A DNA stretch of 42,767 nt from an uncultured Collinsella sp. (GCA_900541025.1 UQIL01000021.1:1-42767); one strand, 5' to 3'. Positions 32,855-41,916 are shown, counted from the stretch's first letter. Made by a program: numbers and translations. The notes: generated from the letters alone by a model not told the origin.

Positions 32855-35008
32855 ATGACCGAAGATATCCCCCTTGAAATCACTTCGAGCGACATGGCCA
32901 ATCTGCCCATATTCATCGCCGTCCTTATCGTGGCCACCGTCGTCGTGCGCGTGTATTTTTCAATCAAACACAATGAAAAGCCGCCCATTGCCCGCGTCTT
33001 TTGGTGCGCGACGCTCCTCATCCCGCTCGGCGTGGTAGCTGCATGGATTACGAATCAATTGCTCGTAAATGAGGACAGTTCCCTATGGGTCCTTTCTTAT
33101 TCGGCGCTCGGTGCTGCCGCCGTCATACTTCTTGTCGAACCCTTGGTTTCGGGACTTATCGACCAAACCGATCTTGCGACGGGAACGGTTGCCTGTATTT
33201 GCCGTGACATCCTTGTCATCGCCGCTGTTTCAGCGCTCTCGTTCGTTTCACTCGAAATTGCCTGTAACGAAACGTTCTATCGCATTCCCGCCAACTCATT
33301 CGGGTTTTCCGTCGGGCTGCTCGCGACGGTTCTGCTCTCCCTTTATTTGCTGGGACAGCGTCATGGAGGCGTCATGGCCCTCGTGCCCGTCGCCTGTTGC
33401 ATCCTTGGCATTGCCGAGCACTTCGTCATAACGTTTAAAGGCGAGGCCATCCTGCCAAGCGATATCTTGGCCCTTGGCACCGCAATGGAAGTGAGCGAGG
33501 GATACGAGTTTACCTTTACCGCCGGAATCGTAACCTCTCTAGCCCTGCTGGAGATTTCCCTGGGGCTTCTTTCGCTTATCCGACCGAGAAAGCTCCGTAC
33601 GCCCACCCATGTCTTCCCCGCAATCGCCGCTAACCTCTGCGCTTTTCTGCTAGTGACCGTTGTGGGGCTCTCGGGCTTTTCCAGCATCGACTTGGAGCAG
33701 GCGCTGAATTTTGGATTTGACCGTTGGCAGCCCATCACCACGTATGCGTCTCAGGGTTTTATCACTTCGTTCACCGAAATGGTCAACGAGTTGCCCATTG
33801 AGAAGCCCGAAGACTATACGCCCGATGAGGCGCAGAGCATCGAGCAGGAGCTCGCCGCCACCTACGACAGCACGTATGGCTCGAGCGAGCAGCGCGCGGC
33901 GGCCGTTGCCCAGTTCAATGAAATCAAGCCGACGATTGTTGCCGTCATGAACGAGAGTTTTAGCGACCTTTCGTGCTTTGAGCAGCTCCAGGCGGCCGGG
34001 TACACCGGCCCCGCATTCTACAACTCGCTTCCCGACACACTTGTTCGCGGCACCATGCTCGCTTCGGTCACCGGTGGCGGAACGGCAAACTCCGAATTCG
34101 AATTTTTGACCGGAGCGACAACGGCCTTTGTCGGATTAGGCAAGATCCCCTATCAGCTGTATCAGATGAATGGCGTCAACAGCCTGGCAAGGGACCTTAA
34201 AGAGCTTGGGTATACCGCTACCGCCATGCACCCGCAAAACCCCGTCAACTACCATCGAGATAAAATCTATCAGCAGCTGGGCTTTGGAGACTTTCTTTCG
34301 ATCGGCGATTTCGAAGGTGCGCCCTGTTACCATGCCGGCGTATGCGACTACGCCACCTATGACAAGATACTCGACCTGCTGAGGACCGACGACGCTCCGC
34401 AGTTCATCTTCGATGTCACGATGCAAAATCACGGCGGCTACGACTATGGCACCGTTCCCGCCGAAGAGCTGACAAACTATTGGGTCGAGGGAGCCAGCGA
34501 GGGCGCCAATAGCGCGCTCAACACCTATCTCACCTGCATCAACGCATCCGACCGGGACCTCGAGTACTTTATCAACGAGCTCCGCAATATCGGCAGACCG
34601 GTTGTTCTTGTCTTTTTTGGCGACCATCAGCCGAGCGCCGCAACGGCTCTCAACGACGAGCTGTACCCTCAGGAAGACACGGCAAGCCACGCTTTCCGCG
34701 TCTATCAGTCGACCTATTTCGTCTGGGCTAACTATGAAATCGCCGGCAATACCGAGCTCAACGTCTACGACACCGTCGGGGCAAACGAGATTGCAGCCAT
34801 TACCCTTAATAAGATCGGCGCCCCGCTCACCGACTATCAAAAGGCCCTGCTTGCAACAAGATCAGATGTGCCCACCATCAATGTCGCCGGCTATCTCGGT
34901 GCCGACGGGCTGCGCTACGACTTGGAATCTGAAGACAGCCCATACACCTCGACGATCGACAAGCTGCAGCGCATGCAATACCTCGAGTTCGCCAGCAAAG
35001 TTCAGTAA
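32855..35008 (+). CDS. LTA-synthase-like membrane phosphotransferase (sulfatase fold)
   Basis: A 717-residue protein with about six N-terminal membrane segments (roughly 18-38, 47-68, 76-96, 117-136, 150-190 and 225-270) and a large extracytoplasmic alkaline-phosphatase/sulfatase-fold domain. Catalytic elements match LtaS-type enzymes: metal-ligand Glu367 in MNESFSD, nucleophile Thr410 in GGGTANSEFEFLTG, MHPQNPVNYHRDKIYQQLGF, QNHGGYD, and Asp590-His591 in FFGDHQP. Such enzymes transfer glycerol-phosphate to glycolipid or to surface polysaccharide. Which acceptor applies cannot be read. The ATG at 32855 follows AGAGGA; the longer open frame is ignored. First gene of the plus-strand block. Confidence 0.85.
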   Translation: MTEDIPLEITSSDMANLPIFIAVLIVATVVVRVYFSIKHNEKPPIARVFWCATLLIPLGVVAAWITNQLLVNEDSSLWVLSYSALGAAAVILLVEPLVSGLIDQTDLATGTVACICRDILVIAAVSALSFVSLEIACNETFYRIPANSFGFSVGLLATVLLSLYLLGQRHGGVMALVPVACCILGIAEHFVITFKGEAILPSDILALGTAMEVSEGYEFTFTAGIVTSLALLEISLGLLSLIRPRKLRTPTHVFPAIAANLCAFLLVTVVGLSGFSSIDLEQALNFGFDRWQPITTYASQGFITSFTEMVNELPIEKPEDYTPDEAQSIEQELAATYDSTYGSSEQRAAAVAQFNEIKPTIVAVMNESFSDLSCFEQLQAAGYTGPAFYNSLPDTLVRGTMLASVTGGGTANSEFEFLTGATTAFVGLGKIPYQLYQMNGVNSLARDLKELGYTATAMHPQNPVNYHRDKIYQQLGFGDFLSIGDFEGAPCYHAGVCDYATYDKILDLLRTDDAPQFIFDVTMQNHGGYDYGTVPAEELTNYWVEGASEGANSALNTYLTCINASDRDLEYFINELRNIGRPVVLVFFGDHQPSAATALNDELYPQEDTASHAFRVYQSTYFVWANYEIAGNTELNVYDTVGANEIAAITLNKIGAPLTDYQKALLATRSDVPTINVAGYLGADGLRYDLESEDSPYTSTIDKLQRMQYLEFASKVQ

Positions 35009-35068
35009 GCCCGCCCATTCGCTTAGGACCATCGTATTGCAAGCACGCTCGGCCCAATTGCATCGCAA

Positions 35069-35098
35069 ATGACTCCCGCTCGCAAACGAGGGTACAAT
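35069..35098 (+). promoter_or_regulatory. Promoter of the Mrp-type ATPase gene
   Basis: ATGACT (35069-35074), an 18-base spacer and TACAAT (35093-35098) form a good sigma-70-type promoter, about 55 bases before the start codon. A short hairpin CTCG-CAAA-CGAG lies in the spacer. Confidence 0.55.
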
Positions 35099-35153
35099 GA
35101 CGCTCGTGTCACATCGCGGGGCCCCGGCCCCAACATATACAAAGGAGTCATAC

Positions 35154-35984
35154 ATGGGTTGCGAGCACGCACAGGCCGCCGGCGGACAAACGTCGCCGTC
35201 GCAATTTGAGGAGAATACGCTGTCCGAGGTCAAGCGCGTCATCGCCGTGCTTTCCGGCAAGGGCGGTGTCGGCAAGTCGTTTGTCACCGGTGCCATCGCC
35301 ACCGAGCTTGCCCGCCACGGCCACAAGGTCGGCGTCCTCGATGCCGACATCACCGGTCCCTCCATCCCCAAGATGTTCGGTATGAGCGGACGCCACGTCC
35401 ATGCCCTTGGCAACCTTATGCTGCCTGAAATCTCCGAGCACGGCGTCAAGGTCATGAGCTCCAACCTTCTGCTCCAAAACGAGACCGACCCCGTCCTTTG
35501 GCGCGGTCCGGTCATCGCAGGCGCCATTAGGCAGTTCTGGAGCGAGACCTCGTGGGGCCCCATCGACTACCTGCTGGTCGACATGCCTCCGGGAACAGGC
35601 GACGTCGCGCTCACCGTCTTCCAGTCACTGCCCGTCGACGGCATCGTTATCGTCACGAGCCCGCAGGATCTGGTCTCGATGATCGTCGCCAAGGCGGTCA
35701 ACATGGCCGAGAAGATGAACGTCCCCATTCTGGGCATCGTCGAGAACATGAGCTATATTGAGTGCCCCGACTGCGGCAAGAAGATCGAGGTCTTTGGCAA
35801 GAGCAAGCTCCCCGAGGTCGCAGAGCGCTATAACCTCGACATCTTGGGCACGCTTCCCATCAATCCGTCACTCGCCGAGGCCTGCGATAAGGGCGAGGTC
35901 GAGACCGCGCTGCCCGATGGCATGTTGCCCAAGGCAGTCTCTGCCGTCGAGGCTATTACCCCGCACGAGACCGACGAGGCCTAA
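35154..35984 (+). CDS. Mrp/NBP35-family iron-sulfur carrier ATPase
   Basis: Cytosolic P-loop ATPase of the Mrp (ApbC) group that carries or transfers Fe-S clusters. The 276-residue product has Walker A GKGGVGKS (35-42), DADITGPSIPKMFG, DYLLVDMPPGTGDVALT (Walker B) and SPQDLVSMIVAKAVNM. The cluster-binding CxxC is CPDCGKK, within MSYIECPDCGKKIEVFG. An N-terminal Cys-His (MGCEH) is also present. The N-terminal MIP18-like domain of longer Mrp proteins is missing. The start at 35154 has AAAGGAG six bases upstream. The flavoprotein gene begins at the very next base after the stop. Confidence 0.9.
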   Translation: MGCEHAQAAGGQTSPSQFEENTLSEVKRVIAVLSGKGGVGKSFVTGAIATELARHGHKVGVLDADITGPSIPKMFGMSGRHVHALGNLMLPEISEHGVKVMSSNLLLQNETDPVLWRGPVIAGAIRQFWSETSWGPIDYLLVDMPPGTGDVALTVFQSLPVDGIVIVTSPQDLVSMIVAKAVNMAEKMNVPILGIVENMSYIECPDCGKKIEVFGKSKLPEVAERYNLDILGTLPINPSLAEACDKGEVETALPDGMLPKAVSAVEAITPHETDEA

Positions 35985-37256
35985 GTGAACACGAGCGCCT
36001 TCTATGACGTCCTGGTAATCGGCGGCGGGGCTTCAGGCCTCGCCGCCGCCATTACGGCCGCACGTGCTGGCAAAAGCGTCTGCATCGTTGAGCGCGATGT
36101 CGCCTGCGGCCTTAAGCTCCTTGCGACCGGTAACGGCCGCTGCAACCTCTCCAACGAATCGATTGATCCTCAGCGGTATAACCACCCCGCATTCGTCGAA
36201 TCTGTCATGGGCCCCCAACCCGAACAAGAGCTTATGGGTTTCTTCTCCTCGCTGGGCATCATGACAACCTCCGAGGAAGGCCGACTGTACCCGCGCTCCC
36301 TTCGCGCCGAATCGGTGCGCGACGCGCTTCTCAACGTTTGCGACCGCCTAGGTATCACCTTAATCTGCGGAGCCAACGTTGCCTCGGCGCACAAAGCTTC
36401 CGAAGGCTGGACACTCCAAATAGACCGTCCAGCGCGGGCACTCAAGGCAAAAAAGCACGACGACCGAAAATCGGAGCTCCGCTCGCTTCGGAAAGCGCTC
36501 GCCGATGTCCCTCGCAAGAACGAGGCCCTGCAGGCACATACCGTAATTATCGCCACGGGTGGCAACCCCACCGGTATCGCCGATACGTTTCGCCTCCCCC
36601 TCACTTCGCTGCGCCCCATCCTCTGCCCCGTATCGGCAACGGTCGTCGGCGATCGGGCGGCACTCAAGACGTTGGATGGCCTGCGCGTCGGCGCCCGCTT
36701 GACGCTCGCCCGCAATCATAATGAGCTCTGGCACGAAGACGGTGAAGTCCTGTTTCGAACCTTCGGTATCTCGGGCGTCGCTGTCTTCAACCTCTCCCGT
36801 CGTATCCAGCACGGCGATACGATCTTGCTCGACGTTTTCCCCGACCTCTCCAAAGACGAGCTGCTCGATATGCTCAACCGGCGCGTTGAGCTGCTCGGCT
36901 GCTTTTCGCCCCGCGATCCCCGTTGGCTCGACGGCATGCTCGCCCCGCAACTCTCCCGCGTCGTCTGCACAGCGTTCGAGCAGTGCCATCCAGGCTCCAA
37001 CGACGTCATCCACCTGGTCTCGATCCTCAAGCACTTTAAGTTGCTCGTCGAGGGAACAGCCGAGGAGCGCTCGGCGCAGGTCACGCGTGGTGGCATATCT
37101 GTCGAGAGCATCTCAACACCCAGCCTACGCGCGCGCAGCGTTGTCGACGCCCCGCTTTACGTCTGCGGCGAAGCGCTCGACATCGACGCCGATTGCGGAG
37201 GCTTTAACCTTGCGTGGGCATGGCTCTCGGGCATTCGCGCTGCAAGCAGCCTGTAG
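35985..37256 (+). CDS. HI0933/BaiN-family FAD-dependent oxidoreductase
   Basis: A 423-residue flavoprotein of the HI0933-like (BaiN/RdsA) group. The FAD-binding Rossmann motif is VIGGGASGLAAAITAARAG (about 9-27), followed by the family-specific LATGNGRCNLSN, TSEEGRLYPRS and, at the C-terminus, GGISVESIST and YVCGEALDIDADCGGFNLAWAW. Some family members, such as BaiN of Clostridium, have been linked to bile-acid reduction; most have unknown substrates, so I do not assign one. It starts with GTG directly after the Mrp stop, so the two are co-translated. A lysine-rich insertion (KAKKHDDRKSE) lies near residue 155. Confidence 0.88.
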   Translation: MNTSAFYDVLVIGGGASGLAAAITAARAGKSVCIVERDVACGLKLLATGNGRCNLSNESIDPQRYNHPAFVESVMGPQPEQELMGFFSSLGIMTTSEEGRLYPRSLRAESVRDALLNVCDRLGITLICGANVASAHKASEGWTLQIDRPARALKAKKHDDRKSELRSLRKALADVPRKNEALQAHTVIIATGGNPTGIADTFRLPLTSLRPILCPVSATVVGDRAALKTLDGLRVGARLTLARNHNELWHEDGEVLFRTFGISGVAVFNLSRRIQHGDTILLDVFPDLSKDELLDMLNRRVELLGCFSPRDPRWLDGMLAPQLSRVVCTAFEQCHPGSNDVIHLVSILKHFKLLVEGTAEERSAQVTRGGISVESISTPSLRARSVVDAPLYVCGEALDIDADCGGFNLAWAWLSGIRAASSL

Positions 37257-37266
37257 CCGCGCAGTC

Positions 37267-37272
37267 TATAAT
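37267..37272 (+). promoter_or_regulatory. Consensus -10 hexamer ahead of the second flavoprotein
   Basis: A perfect TATAAT lies 11 bases after the stop of the first flavoprotein. No good -35 is found 17 bases upstream. It precedes a terminator-like hairpin, so if used, the leader would contain that hairpin. Confidence 0.3.
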
Positions 37273-37286
37273 CAAAAACGCATTCG

Positions 37287-37318
37287 GGCCGTCTGGGATA
37301 CCGGACGGCCTCTTTCTT
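37287..37318 (+). terminator. Rho-independent terminator between the flavoprotein genes
   Basis: The stem GGCCGTC / GACGGCC, extended by three inner pairs to a GATA loop, is followed by TCTTTCTT. It closes the Mrp-flavoprotein transcript, or acts as an attenuator for the next gene. Confidence 0.75.
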
Positions 37319-37336
37319 GCCTCTAAGGAGACCTCG

Positions 37337-38977
37337 ATGATCGAAATCACCCAAGTCAACGCTTCGCTCGATGAAGTCGGCGATGAAAATGCCTGCCTCA
37401 TTGTTGGCAAGCGAGTCGCCAAGCGCGTCCTACGTTGCAAGGACTCCGAGATCAAGTCCATCGAGCTCCACCGCAAGTCAATCGACGCTCGCAAAAAACG
37501 AGACGTCCATTTTATCCTGAGCTTTCGTGTTGAGCTGACCAGTCCCCACCTCGAGCGAGAAGCGGTCGACAGCGTTTCCGAACGTGACCGCTCGCGCGTA
37601 CGCGCGATAGAAGACGATGGGTCTTCATTCCCCTCCCCCGTCTCCGACGCACCTCAAGAATGCCCTGTCGTTGTCGGCGCCGGATGCGCTGGCCTTTTCG
37701 CTGCGCTCACCCTTGCCGAAGCGGGTCTTAAGCCCTTGCTCATCGAGCGCGGCGACCCAGCATTTCGCCGCTCGCATGCGATCGATCTCTTTCTAAAGGA
37801 GCGCATCCTCGACCCCGAGAGCAATATCCAGTTTGGCCTGGGCGGCGCGGGGACCTTCTCGGACGGCAAGCTCAATACGGGAACCAAAAATCCCGCCCAT
37901 CGCCTTATCCTCGAAACCTTCGTCGAGGCGGGCGCGCCCCGCGATATTCTGTGGGATGCCAAGCCGCACATTGGCTCTGACATCCTTCCCACGGTTGTCA
38001 CCGCTATATCCCAGCGCATCGAGCAGCTCGGAGGTGTCGTCCGTTATCGAACAAAGCTCGTCGACATTCGCATCGACGCGTCTGGCGCCATCACCGGTAT
38101 CGATGTCCAATCGTCCCAAGACGCCGCTTACGAGCCAATTGAGACAAAGCACCTCATCCTCGCCTGCGGGCATTCTGCTCGCGATATTTTTGAGCTCCTT
38201 AAGGACCACAACGTGGCCCTCGCACAAAAGACCTTTGCCATGGGCGTTCGCATCGAGCATCCGCAGCGCGACATCGACCGAGCCCAATATGGAGCCTTGG
38301 CGGGACATCCTGCCCTCGGAGCAGCCCCCTACAAGCTCGTCGCCCATCTTCCCAACGGCCGCAGCGTGTTCTCGTTTTGCATGTGCCCCGGCGGACAGGT
38401 TGTCGCCGCCTCTTCCGAGCAGGGCCACCTGTGCGTCAACGGCGCTAGCCTCAATGCCCGCGACGGACGCAACGCAAATGCCGCCTTGCTCGTTAACGTC
38501 ACGCCTGAGGACCTTCCCAACGATGACCCGCTCGCCGGCATCGAGCTCCAGCGCGCCTGCGAGGCGGCCGCCTATCGCCTGGGCGGTTCCAACTGGAACG
38601 CACCGGCACAACTCGTCGGAGATTTCCTCGCAGGACGCGCCAGCAAGGCGCCCGGAAAGGTAAAGCCCACCTATCCGCTCGGTGTGACCTGGACGGCAAT
38701 TGACGAAGCCCTGCCGCAGCATATCGTCGAGTCGCTCCGCCTGGGACTTCCCCTACTCGGAAAAAAGCTACGAGGCTACGACCGTCCCGATGCCGTTCTT
38801 ACCGGCGTGGAGACTCGTTCGAGCTCACCTGTCACTGTCACCCGAGACCGAACGTGCCATGCCGTGTCGACCCCGGGCCTCTACCCTTGTGGTGAGGGAG
38901 CTGGATATGCTGGCGGCATCATGAGCGCGGCCACCGACGGCATCCGTTGTGCCGAAGCCCTGATCGCGGACCTCTAA
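37337..38977 (+). CDS. Uncharacterised FAD-dependent dehydrogenase (COG2509 type)
   Basis: A 546-residue protein. Residues 1-100 form a family-specific N-terminal domain (MIEITQVNASLDEV, then KRDVHFILSFRVEL). An FAD Rossmann fold follows with VVVGAGCAGLFAALTLAEAG near residue 115. Also seen are NIQFGLGGAGTFSDGKLNTGTK, VRIEHPQRDIDRAQYG, FCMCPGGQVVAASSE and the closing YPCGEGAGYAGGIMSAATDG, all characteristic of the COG2509 group. The substrate is unknown for the family; distant relatives include electron-transfer and ring-reducing flavoproteins. The start at 37337 follows TAAGGAG. The next gene (uvrB) converges from the other strand, with a shared terminator between. Confidence 0.85.
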   Translation: MIEITQVNASLDEVGDENACLIVGKRVAKRVLRCKDSEIKSIELHRKSIDARKKRDVHFILSFRVELTSPHLEREAVDSVSERDRSRVRAIEDDGSSFPSPVSDAPQECPVVVGAGCAGLFAALTLAEAGLKPLLIERGDPAFRRSHAIDLFLKERILDPESNIQFGLGGAGTFSDGKLNTGTKNPAHRLILETFVEAGAPRDILWDAKPHIGSDILPTVVTAISQRIEQLGGVVRYRTKLVDIRIDASGAITGIDVQSSQDAAYEPIETKHLILACGHSARDIFELLKDHNVALAQKTFAMGVRIEHPQRDIDRAQYGALAGHPALGAAPYKLVAHLPNGRSVFSFCMCPGGQVVAASSEQGHLCVNGASLNARDGRNANAALLVNVTPEDLPNDDPLAGIELQRACEAAAYRLGGSNWNAPAQLVGDFLAGRASKAPGKVKPTYPLGVTWTAIDEALPQHIVESLRLGLPLLGKKLRGYDRPDAVLTGVETRSSSPVTVTRDRTCHAVSTPGLYPCGEGAGYAGGIMSAATDGIRCAEALIADL

Positions 38978-39003
38978 CGCACGAATTCCAGCGCGCAAAA
39001 GAC

Positions 39004-39039
39004 ACAGGCCCCGAGCTCCACAGGGAACTCGGGGCCTGT
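39004..39039. terminator. Bidirectional terminator between the flavoprotein gene and uvrB
   Basis: A perfect 12-bp stem ACAGGCCCCGAG / CTCGGGGCCTGT with a 12-base loop serves both converging genes. On the minus strand GTCTTTTG follows; on the plus strand a weaker T-rich stretch. Confidence 0.85.
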
Positions 39040-39042
39040 TCG

Positions 39043-41283
39043 CTATTTCTTAAACCGTGTACCCTGGCGTTTTCTGCCCGATGCGAACGTGGAACCCTTG
39101 CGGGCCTGCGAACGTAAGCGCTCGATCGTCTCGTCCTCAGACGCACCCTCGAGCATCGCCCGAATCTGAACGACGGCATCGCGCAGGCGCGCCGCCTCCT
39201 CAAAGTCCATGGCGGCAGAAGCGTTACGCATATCCTCTTCCATGGTTTCGACAATCCGCACAAGCTCGTCATGCGGCAATTCTTCCAACTGCTCCGCAAG
39301 TGTCTGCTCGGGCGCCACCGTTTCCGGCACGCCGCCCTCGCCCGACTCATCGGGCGTATAGAATGCACCATGGCCAAGAGAGTCGCCCTTCGAGCGTCCC
39401 TTGGAACCCACGGTTTTTTCGGCCTCGGCAATAAAACTCGAAATGTCGTTAATGGCCTTGCGGACCGTCTTGGGCACAATGCCATGCTCTTCGTTATATG
39501 CCATCTGAATCTCGCGACGGCGCTGCGTCTCCTCGATGGCTTCTTTCATCGAATCGGTCACAACGTCTGCATACATGATGACCTCGCCGTCGGCATTACG
39601 GGCCGCACGGCCAATCGTCTGAATCAACGAACGACGGTTGCGCAAGAAGCCTTCCTTGTCAGCGTCGAGAATTGCCACCAGCGAGACCTCGGGAAGGTCT
39701 AGACCCTCGCGGAGCAGGTTGATGCCAACGAGAACATCGATCTTTCCCTCGCGCAACGTTCGCAGGATCTCGACACGGTCCATCGTCGCTGTATCGGAGT
39801 GCATGTAGTTGACCTTAATGCCGGCATCAAGCAGATGGTCGGTCAGGTCCTCGGCCATGCGCTTGGTGAGCGTGGTCACCAGCACGCGCTCCTTGCGGGC
39901 CACGCGCTCGCGAATCTCGTCCTCAAGATCGTCAATCTGGCCTCGGACAGGACGAACGTCGATCTTGGGATCAAGCAGGCCGGTCGGACGAATGATCTGC
40001 TCAACGTCGTTTTGACTCACGCGCAACTCATAGTCGCCCGGCGTAGCCGAGACGTAGATGAACTGGGGAATCCTCGCCTCAAACTCATCAAAACGAAGCG
40101 GGCGGTTATCGAGTGCCGAAGGCAGACGAAAACCATGCTCCACCAGCGTGACCTTACGCGAGCGGTCGCCTTCGTGCATGCCGCGGATCTGCGGCACCGT
40201 TACATGGCTCTCATCGATGATGCAGAGCATATCCTTGGGAAAGTAATCAATCAGGGTAAACGGCGGCTCACCCGGCTTGCGACCGTCCAGATGACGCGAG
40301 TAGTTCTCGATGCCGTTGCAAAAGCCCATCGTCTCGAGCATCTCAAGATCATAGTCGGTGCGCTGCTGCAGACGCTGTGCCTCGAGCAGCTTATCAGTCG
40401 CCTTGAGCTCGGCCACACGCTTCTCGCACTCTTCACTGATTGATTTCAGAGCCGCTTTGACCTTCGGCTTCTCAGTCACGTAGTGCGAGGCCGGCCACAC
40501 GGGAATGGCCTCGTACTCACGCAGCATCTCTCCGGTGACCTCGTCAATCTCGGCAATCAGCTCGACCTCGTCGCCAAAGAACTCAAACCGCAACGGATGC
40601 TCGGCATAGGGCGGATACACGTCGACAACATCGCCGCGCACGCGGAACGTGCCGCGTGCCAGGTCATAGTCATTGCGATCATATTGAATGTCGATAAGTG
40701 CATGGATAAAGTCATCGCGCTCGAGCGGCACCTTCTTGTCGACGTTCGGAGCTAGGCCCGCATAGTCCTCGGGAGAGCCAATGCCATAGATACACGAGAC
40801 CGATGCGACGACGATCACATCGCGTCGAGATAGCAGTGATGCAGTCGCCTGATGTCGCAGCATCTCGACCTCTTCGTTAATCGAGGAATCCTTCTCGATA
40901 TACGTATCGCTTTGCGGCACATACGCTTCGGGTTGATAGTAATCGTAGTACGACACAAAATAGACCACGGCGTTGTCAGGGAAGAATTCCTTGAGCTCGC
41001 TCGCGAGCTGAGCGGCAAGCGTTTTATTGGGAGCCATAACCAGCGTCGGCTTCCCCAGGGCCTCAATAGTCTTAGCCATCGTGAAGGTCTTGCCCGAACC
41101 AGTCACGCCCTGCAAAACCTGATAGCGATCTCCATCCCTCACGCCCTGCACAAGCGACTCAATGGCCTTAGGCTGGGAACCAGCGGGCTCGTATGGAGAC
41201 ACGACCTTAAACGGCACCTCGGAGCCCTCAACGCCAAAACGTTTAAGCTCTCCTCCAACACGCTCAACTTCAAATTCCGCCAT
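39043..41283 (-). CDS. uvrB: Excinuclease ABC subunit B
   Basis: Helicase-like damage-verification subunit, 746 residues (normal 660-720, slightly long). Walker A GVTGSGKTFTMA near residue 58; the beta-hairpin region YYDYYQPEAYVPQSDTYIEK; DEAD-like IIDESHVTVPQI; helicase motifs V and VI (LREGLDLPEVSLVAILDADKEGFLRN, QTIGRAARN). The C-terminal UVR motif (about 690-725) contacts UvrC. An acidic Gly/Glu-rich segment (DESGEGGVPETVAPEQ) before the UVR motif explains the extra length, and the tail is basic (RKRQGTRFKK). The start ATG at 41283 has AGGAG six bases upstream. Confidence 0.96.
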   Translation of the reverse strand: MAEFEVERVGGELKRFGVEGSEVPFKVVSPYEPAGSQPKAIESLVQGVRDGDRYQVLQGVTGSGKTFTMAKTIEALGKPTLVMAPNKTLAAQLASELKEFFPDNAVVYFVSYYDYYQPEAYVPQSDTYIEKDSSINEEVEMLRHQATASLLSRRDVIVVASVSCIYGIGSPEDYAGLAPNVDKKVPLERDDFIHALIDIQYDRNDYDLARGTFRVRGDVVDVYPPYAEHPLRFEFFGDEVELIAEIDEVTGEMLREYEAIPVWPASHYVTEKPKVKAALKSISEECEKRVAELKATDKLLEAQRLQQRTDYDLEMLETMGFCNGIENYSRHLDGRKPGEPPFTLIDYFPKDMLCIIDESHVTVPQIRGMHEGDRSRKVTLVEHGFRLPSALDNRPLRFDEFEARIPQFIYVSATPGDYELRVSQNDVEQIIRPTGLLDPKIDVRPVRGQIDDLEDEIRERVARKERVLVTTLTKRMAEDLTDHLLDAGIKVNYMHSDTATMDRVEILRTLREGKIDVLVGINLLREGLDLPEVSLVAILDADKEGFLRNRRSLIQTIGRAARNADGEVIMYADVVTDSMKEAIEETQRRREIQMAYNEEHGIVPKTVRKAINDISSFIAEAEKTVGSKGRSKGDSLGHGAFYTPDESGEGGVPETVAPEQTLAEQLEELPHDELVRIVETMEEDMRNASAAMDFEEAARLRDAVVQIRAMLEGASEDETIERLRSQARKGSTFASGRKRQGTRFKK

Positions 41284-41334
41284 GGATACTCCTAACTCAT
41301 ATATCTGCAGTATACGCAGGCGGCAGGCATAGTC

Positions 41335-41916
41335 CTATACGAACCGATCGGGATAGAGGGTCTTGTAGCGAACCCAGGCATTATTGACACGAATCAGATA
41401 CGCCTGCGTCTCGGGAAAGGTGATTGCATTATGAAGCGACGTGCTCTGCTGCGCCCATCCGTCGACATTGCCCATGCCGGCGTTATAGGCGGCAATGGCA
41501 CTGTCAGTCGACCCGTTAAAATACGTTAGAAGATACGAAAGATACGCACAGCCAAACTCGATGTTCGTAGCGGGATCGTTAAGGCTGTCGGCTGAATACT
41601 CGCTACCATCGACAAGGCCCTTGGCGATCATATCCTGGGCAGTCTCGGGCATCAGCTGCATCAATCCCTGAGCACCCTGATTCGACTCGGCCTCGGGATC
41701 CCAATTCGATTCCGACTTAATGACAGCGCACACCAGATACGGATCCAGATTATGCGAAATACTGGATTGTTTTACATACGCCTCGTAGTCAATCGGATAC
41801 AGCGGCTTAAAGAAAGCGGCAGGAGCACACGAGTAGACGAGCGAAATAAGGCCGAAGACGAACACAACGGCAAGTGGCGCCTCGCGATACCACGTAAAGA
41901 AACGTGCCTTAGGCAT
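41335..41916 (-). CDS. Membrane-anchored lytic transglycosylase (SLT domain)
   Basis: Cleaves peptidoglycan between MurNAc and GlcNAc. The 193-residue protein has one N-terminal hydrophobic segment (13-32) ending in LVYSC, a weak lipobox, then an SLT domain with catalytic Glu69 in IKSESNW, the GLMQLMPETA motif, NIEFGCAYLSYLL and AAYNAGMGNV. This size is typical for small Gram-positive SLT proteins. It overlaps the end of coaE by eight bases (ATGCCTAA) and is followed by uvrB 51 bases on. Confidence 0.9.
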   Translation of the reverse strand: MPKARFFTWYREAPLAVVFVFGLISLVYSCAPAAFFKPLYPIDYEAYVKQSSISHNLDPYLVCAVIKSESNWDPEAESNQGAQGLMQLMPETAQDMIAKGLVDGSEYSADSLNDPATNIEFGCAYLSYLLTYFNGSTDSAIAAYNAGMGNVDGWAQQSTSLHNAITFPETQAYLIRVNNAWVRYKTLYPDRFV

